Below are positions 1 through 5,923 of a DNA stretch of 7,546 nucleotides, piece by piece. Positions within the stretch are counted from its first letter, which is position 1. The number at the start of each line of letters is the position of its first letter. Source of the stretch: Planctomycetota bacterium (lineage in GTDB: Bacteria > Planctomycetota > GCA-002687715 > DRQF01); NCBI GenBank assembly GCA_015485455.1, contig WFTN01000511.1, positions 1 to 7,546 on the forward strand, written 5' to 3'. Both the position numbers and the translations under genes were made by a program. The notes under the pieces are model-generated. The model had not been told where the DNA came from. It was given only the letters and a program-made list of their open reading frames with translations, and ran no database searches.

Positions 1-2155
1 CACTATCATTGATGTCGAAGCCCAGACGGCAGTCATGAGCCCGATTACCACGGAACAGAGATTTCCCATTGGCATCAGTCATGAAAGGGAGCTCAATCGG
101 CACTGTCCTATTCGCTAAATCGGGTTCTGCCAACGATGGGCCCAAGACAAGGCGTGGTGGAATGATCCAGAATCCACTGCCAACCGTCCCAGCGGCAACA
201 TTGTCGACAAAAACATTGTGGGGATTCGTGATCCAATAAGCTGCCGGCGAACGGTCGCGAAAGTCGATCATGGAGTTATCACTCGGAATGAGACCGAGGT
301 TCACCCCAGTCGGGTTCTCCGCTGCAGTGAGGGGCCTTAATGTCGACATGATCAAGTTGCGTTGGATGACATTGTACATCTCTGATCCGTCTTCTAAGAA
401 CAGAGCATGCCCCTGATTTCGATAACCGACATTGTCTTCCACGACCACGGAGTCAGTGGCATGGATAGTAATCATACGATTGTAGGTTTCATGAATACTA
501 CAGTTCTTCACGAACTGACCCGCCCCATGGCCTTTTTGCATATGAAAGTGAATGGGATAGCGGCGAATCTCTGCTTCTTGCCCCATGCGCTCCAGTTCAA
601 CGTTTGAGAAACGTCCAACGCTCCCAGTAGTCGTACAAGATGAACAATGCATGAGCATGATGTGACCACCAAATCTCTTTGGACTGTAGGACGCTGATGC
701 CACATCACCCTGAACCTTCACATTCCTGGTCAAGTTGGCGACCTCAGCACTTTGATCCAGTTCTGTTGGCACCCCTGAAGGTTCATTAGTGAACCCGAGC
801 AATGGAGTGATTGCCCCTGCCCCACCCAAATGAGAATATTGGAATTTGAGGGCAAAACCGGCAGGGGGTGTTTGTTCAATATCGACGTCGAATCCGCCCA
901 TAGGATTCTGAGCAATGGACTTGATCTTTACTTTTTCATTGTAGTCAGTCCAAACTGGATCATTGTTGGCGGCAGACAGTCGGTTAAACGTCGAACCAGT
1001 GATGACCAGTGAATCGCCAACTTCCCATCCACTCGCATCTTTAACAGTCAAGGACGTAGCCCCTGCGTCCACTTTTTCCTTGAGAATCGTCCAGCTCTTA
1101 CGGGGCGCACCATGTAAATCTATGGTTCCACCGTCCATGGCCATGAGAAACTTCGTGCCGCTGGCATAGGGGCTCGTATCCGAGGGCCCCCCACGGAGAG
1201 TGAGTAAGAAATCCTTTTGAAATGGAACAAGTTCTCTTCCCACCTCAAAATGAGCAGCGAGGCCAAGCACAGCGATCCATTTGGTCACGATTGTACTATT
1301 TCGAGGAGCAGCGAGAAGCTCACCTTCAAGTTTGATGGAAGCGGCCTTGCAATCGCCAGAGAACGCAATTGACCGTTCCGCAGGAATGTAAACGACGTCT
1401 GTTGGCCCGGGAACCCCGTTGGGAATCCAGCTTTGAGGATTCCGCCAATCTCGAACCCTCTCGAGGCGAACTTCGTCAATGAGAGCAGTACCAGAACTTG
1501 GTTGACCTGTGGCAGGATCCACGGTCTTTTTGATTTCAATCACAATGGCAGAGGTACCAGCCGGAACATCAATCAGACGAGTTGTGTAAGGTTGGAAATC
1601 CGTGTGTCGGGGAGCCTCCAGCCCAACGACCGCTCCGTTCAAAAGAACCTCGACGAAAGGCAGATTCTCCACCATCCCGACGTCGACGCGATTGGCCATC
1701 TTATAGACCAAACGCCAAGAACCGGCAGCAGGTGAAAACGTCACCGTACTCTTGAGGAAACCTGCTCCGCCTTCCATGAAGGCAACGTGATCCTCGTCAA
1801 TTCCACTCAAATCCGCCTGATTTACGAAAACTGAATTCCGGTTTGCGACACCACATAACGCTCCAAACTCCCATGATTGCCACGTTTGTCCATCTAAGTA
1901 AACGTGCCAGGGAGCCGTCAGGTAGACGCCTCGCTGTAACTCGAAACTGCCGCCAGCGACGATGGGCTTCGAGTTTGAAACTTCCGCTACTTTGGAGATT
2001 GTCCAGGGATTGGGAGAAGCAGGAGTTGATGTCTGCGCTGCAACTTCTCTGCCGATCACTCCAATCGCGATTAAGACTATGAATCGCAGGAGATGCCTGC
2101 CAAGTAGGAACGATTCTTTTCGTCGAATTCCGGTCATTTTCATTTTCATTTTCAT
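1..2155 (-). CDS. Secreted G8-domain / CEMIP-like beta-helix protein (partial, C-terminus beyond left edge)
   Basis: The frame is open from ATG at 2155 to the window edge (718 codons, no stop), so the 3' end is missing. Residues 1-40 form a signal peptide: a Lys/Arg-rich start, hydrophobic core FIVLIAIGVIG at about 25-35, and a likely signal peptidase I site VAA|Q at 38-41. Residues about 60-235 look like a galactose-binding-fold domain (GGSFE near 68, GSWRLVYKMANR near 145-156, a closing ALIDEVRLERV). A G8 domain follows at about 235-335 (WRNPQSWIPNGVPG start). The rest matches, from memory, the CEMIP/CEMIP2 beta-helix: DLHGAPRKSWT (346-356), FGGHI (495-499), RYPIHFH (532-538), GHALFLEDG (582-590), TNPHN (643-647), GSGFWII (659-665). 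Vertebrate relatives depolymerise hyaluronan; here an extracytoplasmic role in binding or cutting a polysaccharide is inference. An in-frame ATG at 2239 would add 28 polar residues before the signal peptide and has no clear ribosome binding site, so 2155 is preferred. The terminator upstream implies its own promoter. Confidence 0.88.
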   Translation of the reverse strand, partial: MKMKMKMTGIRRKESFLLGRHLLRFIVLIAIGVIGREVAAQTSTPASPNPWTISKVAEVSNSKPIVAGGSFELQRGVYLTAPWHVYLDGQTWQSWEFGALCGVANRNSVFVNQADLSGIDEDHVAFMEGGAGFLKSTVTFSPAAGSWRLVYKMANRVDVGMVENLPFVEVLLNGAVVGLEAPRHTDFQPYTTRLIDVPAGTSAIVIEIKKTVDPATGQPSSGTALIDEVRLERVRDWRNPQSWIPNGVPGPTDVVYIPAERSIAFSGDCKAASIKLEGELLAAPRNSTIVTKWIAVLGLAAHFEVGRELVPFQKDFLLTLRGGPSDTSPYASGTKFLMAMDGGTIDLHGAPRKSWTILKEKVDAGATSLTVKDASGWEVGDSLVITGSTFNRLSAANNDPVWTDYNEKVKIKSIAQNPMGGFDVDIEQTPPAGFALKFQYSHLGGAGAITPLLGFTNEPSGVPTELDQSAEVANLTRNVKVQGDVASASYSPKRFGGHIMLMHCSSCTTTGSVGRFSNVELERMGQEAEIRRYPIHFHMQKGHGAGQFVKNCSIHETYNRMITIHATDSVVVEDNVGYRNQGHALFLEDGSEMYNVIQRNLIMSTLRPLTAAENPTGVNLGLIPSDNSMIDFRDRSPAAYWITNPHNVFVDNVAAGTVGSGFWIIPPRLVLGPSLAEPDLANRTVPIELPFMTDANGKSLFRGNRAHDCRLGFDINDS
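2135..2155 (-). repeat. Tandem ATGAAA repeat at the start of the G8 gene
   Basis: Four in-frame ATG codons, at 2155, 2149, 2143 and 2137, are separated by AAA, giving MKMKMKM at the N-terminus. Any of the four could start translation. The upstream match to a ribosome binding site is weak (GAAAG, ending about 7 bases before 2155). The repeat supplies the positive charge of the signal peptide n-region. Because the unit is six bases, gain or loss of a copy keeps the frame. Confidence 0.8.
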
Positions 2156-2290
2156 TGAGTAGCTTTCATCAGTTTCTGTCAATTTCCGAGGATCATTCTG
2201 GTGATTGAGGGCGAGGCCCCACTGACGAGCGGATTCCATCAAGAATTGTCACGACCAATATGAGAGATTTTTCGATTACTCTCCCTGCGC

Positions 2291-2333
2291 CGTCCAAACA
2301 AAGAAAGCGCGGCCGATTAGGGCCGCGCTTTCA
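2291..2333 (-). terminator. Rho-independent terminator of the nuo operon
   Basis: A perfect 12-bp inverted repeat, GAAAGCGCGGCC at 2303-2314 and GGCCGCGCTTTC at 2321-2332, flanks a 6-base loop. Read on the minus strand, the stem is followed by TTTGTTTGG, so together with the end of the stem the transcript is U-rich (CTTTCTTTGTTTGG). The plus-strand side is followed by AAAATTCG, which would not terminate well. It lies about 30 bases after the stop codon of the DUF4149 gene and about 150 bases before the G8-protein gene. It therefore marks the end of the complex I transcription unit and separates it from the next gene. Confidence 0.9.
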
Positions 2334-2364
2334 AAATTCGAATATGGACGAGCTAGCTAAGGAC

Positions 2365-2856
2365 TCAACCGAGGAATTCGGACTTCACGCGATATCCATA
2401 GAGTAGGGTTTGGGCGATGAGCAGAAGGAGCACCAAAGAATTGAGGGTAATGCTCCACTGATGAGCGCCTTCGTAGGCATCTCGATTCTTGCTGTGCTCT
2501 GGGCTCCCAGCAGAACTGGCTGCTGTCAAACGCAGTCGGCGGACCCGCGGCATCACCACTTGGCCAGCATAGACAGACACCATGAATGCGATGAGGGCAA
2601 ATGACCAAGAAGACCAAGCATTGATGGACGTGCTATCCAAATAGATTGGATAAGACCCCGCCACCAGCATGGCGCCACCACAGGAATAACCCAAGTTGTA
2701 ATATCTTGGGAAAATCACTGATATGAGGTCCGCAGCGGTATTGCGCGGCAAACGCTCAAAGATGACTGGGGCAGTGAAAAATGAAAAGAACACCACACCC
2801 CCGAGCCAAACGCCCATGGCCATCAAGAAAATCGAACTGGTAAGTGTCTCTGCCAT
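2365..2856 (-). CDS. DUF4149 / TMEM205-like small integral membrane protein
   Basis: This 163-residue protein has about four hydrophobic segments (roughly 9-30, 55-72, 84-103 and 135-155), joined by a polar, charged loop at about 104-133. Features I associate with DUF4149/TMEM205-like proteins are the N-terminal GVWLGGVVFF, then TAPVIFERLPR (28-38), FPRYYNLGY (49-57), and an HQWSITLN stretch opening the last helix. The start is supported by AGGA at 2862-2865, five bases before the ATG. It lies 15 bases after the nuoN stop, is the last gene before the operon terminator, and so is almost certainly co-transcribed with nuoLMN. The family has no settled biochemical role in bacteria. A part in complex I assembly, quinone-related membrane function or metal handling would be guesswork. 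No cofactor-binding cysteine pairs are visible. Confidence 0.9.
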   Translation of the reverse strand: MAETLTSSIFLMAMGVWLGGVVFFSFFTAPVIFERLPRNTAADLISVIFPRYYNLGYSCGGAMLVAGSYPIYLDSTSINAWSSWSFALIAFMVSVYAGQVVMPRVRRLRLTAASSAGSPEHSKNRDAYEGAHQWSITLNSLVLLLLIAQTLLYGYRVKSEFLG

Positions 2857-2871
2857 TGGTTTCCTGTAAAC

Positions 2872-4410
2872 CTATCTCAATGAAGTCAAAGCACCCTGAA
2901 CCATCCGCATGGCGGGCTCCACACCGAAGTTCATGATCTCCGGCCCGAAACCCAGCCACAAGGTCGCCACGACACTGGCACCTATGACCATACGAAATGC
3001 CATCGGTCTTGGGGGCATGACGCTGTGTTTCTTGTCCTCGGGAAGCGGTTTCGCATAAAGCTGTACCGGTACCCGCAGGTAATAATAGAGTCCCACGAGC
3101 GAATTGAGAATACCCAGAACCGCCAGAAGCATGAAAGATTGATCTGCTCGGCTCTGACTCGCCTCAACTGCGGCACCAAAGACGCCAAATTTGCCAATGA
3201 AACCGGCAGTTCCCGGGATGCCCGCTAAGCTCAACATAAAGACGCATAATGCCATGGAGATAAAAGGCTGTTTGACCTTCAAACCCTGGAGATCGTCGAA
3301 ATTCAGGCCTTTGCCGTTTTCTTTCTCAAGGAAACTTAAAATACCGAATGCCCCGATATTCGCAATTCCGTAAGCCAAAATGTAGTAGAGAATACCTTGA
3401 ATCGCTCCACTGTCACGAAAATCGAGATAACCGCTTGTTTCGTTGGGAATTCCCTGCATCACCACGAGAGCCACCAAAAGATAACCCGCATGAGCGATGG
3501 ACGAGTAGGCCAGCATCCGTTTGACGCTCTCTTGGGCCAAGGCCGCCACGTTGCCAACCGCCATCGTGCCGAGAGCGATCCACCACAGAGTATCCCGAAG
3601 AGCCTCGCTCTCAGCCTGATAAACTTGACAAAAGAGACGAATCAGCACGCCAAAAGCTGCAATCTTGACGCCTGTCGCCATGAATCCCGTCACCGGAGTA
3701 GGAGCCCCCTCGTAGACATCTGGCAGCCACATATGAAAAGGCGCCGCTGCAATCTTGAAGCCAAGACCGGCGATGACGAACCCCAAACCCAAGACGAGCA
3801 AAGGCGAAGACAAGCCCCCAGCCTGAACATTACCGATCCCGCTGAGATCGAGGGACCCTGAAGTGCCGCCATAGACAAACGCCAAACCGAAGATCAAAAG
3901 CCCACTGGCAAAAGACCCGGTGAGGAAGTACTTAATAGAAGCTTCAACGCTACGGGGTGTTTCCCGAAAGAACCCAACCAAGACGTAGAAAGCGATGGAC
4001 ATCATCTCAAGGCCGAAGAGCAGGGTGATGAAACTCGTACTAAGCCCCATCAGCATCATGCCCGAGGCTGCGAAGAGCACCAAAGCATAAAACTCGGTTA
4101 GGTTCTTCTCCCGACGCTTCAAGTAGTCCACCGAGATCATGACCGTGCCAATGGTGCAAAAAGAGATCAAGATCGCCAAATAGAGCCCGAAATTGTCGAG
4201 CAAGATTGCGTGATGGAAGAGCTCTCGCGGTTTATCAAGAGGCCAGAGCTTCCAGCAGGAGATCAGGCTCATGCCCATCCCCGACACAGCCAACAACGGT
4301 GGCAATGGTTTGGGCCCATGCTTTCGTGAATCACAAGTCACGAGAATGGCGAGCGCTGCCAGGATCGGCCAGAGCACCGGCATGATTCCAAAGATTTCAT
4401 TCCAATTCAT
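2872..4410 (-). CDS. nuoN: NADH-quinone oxidoreductase subunit N
   Basis: NuoN is one of the three antiporter-like subunits of the complex I membrane arm, and the one nearest the quinone module. The protein is 512 residues, a little longer than the E. coli subunit (485), and hydrophobic throughout, with about 14 membrane helices expected. Conserved charged residues are visible: E135 in FGLEMMSIAFYVLVGF, K160 in SIKYFLTGSFASG, K219 in GFKIAAAPFHMWLPDVYEG, K249 in ATGVKIAAFG and K407 in GFIGKFGVF. These correspond, by my recollection, to E133, K158, K217, K247 and K395 of E. coli NuoN. The broken-helix signature APFHMWLPDVYEGAPTPVT is intact. The ATG lies three bases after the nuoM stop, with a weak GAGAAG six bases before it, so translation is probably coupled to nuoM. 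No frameshift or missing motif is seen. Confidence 0.98.
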   Translation of the reverse strand: MNWNEIFGIMPVLWPILAALAILVTCDSRKHGPKPLPPLLAVSGMGMSLISCWKLWPLDKPRELFHHAILLDNFGLYLAILISFCTIGTVMISVDYLKRREKNLTEFYALVLFAASGMMLMGLSTSFITLLFGLEMMSIAFYVLVGFFRETPRSVEASIKYFLTGSFASGLLIFGLAFVYGGTSGSLDLSGIGNVQAGGLSSPLLVLGLGFVIAGLGFKIAAAPFHMWLPDVYEGAPTPVTGFMATGVKIAAFGVLIRLFCQVYQAESEALRDTLWWIALGTMAVGNVAALAQESVKRMLAYSSIAHAGYLLVALVVMQGIPNETSGYLDFRDSGAIQGILYYILAYGIANIGAFGILSFLEKENGKGLNFDDLQGLKVKQPFISMALCVFMLSLAGIPGTAGFIGKFGVFGAAVEASQSRADQSFMLLAVLGILNSLVGLYYYLRVPVQLYAKPLPEDKKHSVMPPRPMAFRMVIGASVVATLWLGFGPEIMNFGVEPAMRMVQGALTSLR

Positions 4411-4413
4411 GGG

Positions 4414-5910
4414 TTACTTCTCGACCGCAGCGTCGTAGCGATGAACGATCGCTTGGGCGCTGGGCTCCAATTTCTGAATGAATGGTTTCGGCATCACACC
4501 CATGAGAATGATCATCAACACCAAAGGTGCCAAGACAATAATTTCTCTGGTGTCGATATCCACTAAGTGATTGTTCGCTTCTACGGTGATCTCACCAAAG
4601 AAGATTTTTCGGACTGTGGCCAACATATACCAAGCTCCAAGAACCACGCCGGTCACAGCAAAAATCGCAGTCACTGGGCTGGCTTGGAAAGTGCCAAAGA
4701 AAATCAGGTACTCGCCGACGAAACCGTTGAGGCCCGGCATGCCAATGGAGCCCAAAGTCACAATGATGAAAAACGTCGCAAAGACGGGCATCTTCTTGGC
4801 GATCCCTCCAAATTCGGAGAACTCGCGGGTATGACGCCGTTCATAGATCATACCGATCAAAAGAAACAGGCCCCCAGTAGTCAAACCATGGGCCAACATC
4901 TGGTAAACCGCTCCACGAACACCATCACTATTAAGAGCGAAGATCCCCAAGACGACCAAACCCATGTGGCTCACTGACGAATAGGCGATGAGACGCTTAA
5001 CATCTGTTTGAACGAGAGCGACCAAAGCGGCGTAGATGACGCCGAACACCGCCAGGAAGTAAATAGTCGGGGCTGCCTGCTGAACCGCCAGTGGAAAAAG
5101 TGGAATTGCGAAACGCAGGAATCCATAGCCACCCATCTTCAGCAAGACTCCAGCCAAGACCACCGAACCCGGAGTTGGAGCTTCCGTATGTGCGTCTGGC
5201 AACCAAGTGTGGAAGGGAAACATGGGGACTTTGACGGCGAAACTCAGGCCAAAGGCCAAAAAGCACATCCACTGTTCTTTGAGCGACAAAGACAGCTGCC
5301 CCAAAGCATCCAGCGAATAGGAGACTTCAACTTCTGGGTCTGCTGCACCCTGACTCTTCAGCTTGAAGAACAAGTAGAGCACCGCCAAAAGCATGGGCAA
5401 AGAGCCAAACAAAGTGTAGATGAAGAACTTCGTCGCCGCATAGATCCGAGGCTTTCCACCCCAAACACCAATGATGAAGTACATCGGTACGACCATGAGC
5501 TCCCAGAACATGTAGAACAGGAAGAGATCTCGGGCCAAGAAAGCACCCAACATAAACCCTTCCAAGAGCAAAAGGAGCACATAGAAGTCGCGATGCTTGT
5601 TGGTGATGCTCTTCACTGAACCAATGACCACAATGGGCATCATGAAGGTGACGAGTAGAGCCAATAGAAGGCTAATGCCATCGACGGCCACGGAATAGCG
5701 AATGCCCAAACTTGGGATCCAATCGCAATCTTGACCGAGCTGAAACAAGGCACCGCCAGCGTCATATTCGAAATAGAGCGGTACACTGGCAAAGAAGGTG
5801 GCCAAGGTGAAACCAAAGGCTACTTTCTTTATCAGCCGCTCTTTCGATCTATCAATTGCCAGTAAGGCGAGCGCACCCACCATTGGCAAGAAGAGAACAC
5901 AAGACAGCAA
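4414..5910 (-). CDS. nuoM: NADH-quinone oxidoreductase subunit M (TTG start)
   Basis: NuoM is the middle antiporter-like subunit of the complex I proton-pumping arm. It is 498 residues, the usual length (E. coli 509). Key residues are present: E137 in FWELMVVPMYFIIG, K227 in AVKVPMFPFHTWLPDAH, K258 in LLKMGGYG, H341 in MLAHGLTTGG and E400 in NGFVGEYL. They match E144, K234, K265, H348 and E407 of E. coli NuoM with a constant offset of seven. The start is a TTG at 5908-5910: the family's N-terminal pattern LSCVLFLPMVGALALL begins exactly there, and AGGAG at 5918-5922 sits seven bases upstream. The next in-frame ATG (in LPMVGA) would cut into the first helix. The gene begins ten bases after the nuoL stop. 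Confidence 0.98.
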   Translation of the reverse strand: MLSCVLFLPMVGALALLAIDRSKERLIKKVAFGFTLATFFASVPLYFEYDAGGALFQLGQDCDWIPSLGIRYSVAVDGISLLLALLVTFMMPIVVIGSVKSITNKHRDFYVLLLLLEGFMLGAFLARDLFLFYMFWELMVVPMYFIIGVWGGKPRIYAATKFFIYTLFGSLPMLLAVLYLFFKLKSQGAADPEVEVSYSLDALGQLSLSLKEQWMCFLAFGLSFAVKVPMFPFHTWLPDAHTEAPTPGSVVLAGVLLKMGGYGFLRFAIPLFPLAVQQAAPTIYFLAVFGVIYAALVALVQTDVKRLIAYSSVSHMGLVVLGIFALNSDGVRGAVYQMLAHGLTTGGLFLLIGMIYERRHTREFSEFGGIAKKMPVFATFFIIVTLGSIGMPGLNGFVGEYLIFFGTFQASPVTAIFAVTGVVLGAWYMLATVRKIFFGEITVEANNHLVDIDTREIIVLAPLVLMIILMGVMPKPFIQKLEPSAQAIVHRYDAAVEK

Positions 5911-5917
5911 ACCAGTT

Positions 5918-5923
5918 CTCCTA
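5918..5923 (-). promoter_or_regulatory. Ribosome binding site of nuoM, overlapping the nuoL stop codon
   Basis: On the minus strand TAGGAG combines the TAG stop of nuoL (5921-5923) with a strong AGGAG Shine-Dalgarno core (5918-5922). Seven bases then lead to the TTG start of nuoM. The match and spacing decide the choice of this rare start codon. The overlap suggests that ribosomes ending on nuoL re-initiate on nuoM, which is inference. Confidence 0.85.

Noticed and set aside
2154..2182. TTGACA (minus strand, 2177-2182) as the -35 box of a promoter for the G8 gene
   Set aside because: With a 17-base spacer the -10 position reads CTCAAT, only three of six matches, and overlaps the first ATG. 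Transcription would start inside the coding sequence. I see no better promoter in the gap, so none is annotated.
2156..2239. Upstream ATG at 2239 as the start of the G8 protein
   Set aside because: It is in frame and open, but adds 28 polar residues ahead of a good signal peptide and has no recognisable ribosome binding site.
2252..2284. Small inverted repeat GAGAG / CTCTC upstream of the G8 gene
   Set aside because: A five-base stem with a loop of about twelve bases is easily found by chance, and no run of T follows on either strand.
3397..3861. 154-codon plus-strand open frame inside nuoN
   Set aside because: It is an antisense shadow with a low-complexity polar product, fully overlapped by nuoN, whose motifs are intact.
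5008..5619. 203-codon plus-strand open frame inside nuoM
   Set aside because: It is the antisense shadow of a conserved gene. The product is Gln/Glu/His-rich without any domain pattern, and no binding site precedes it.
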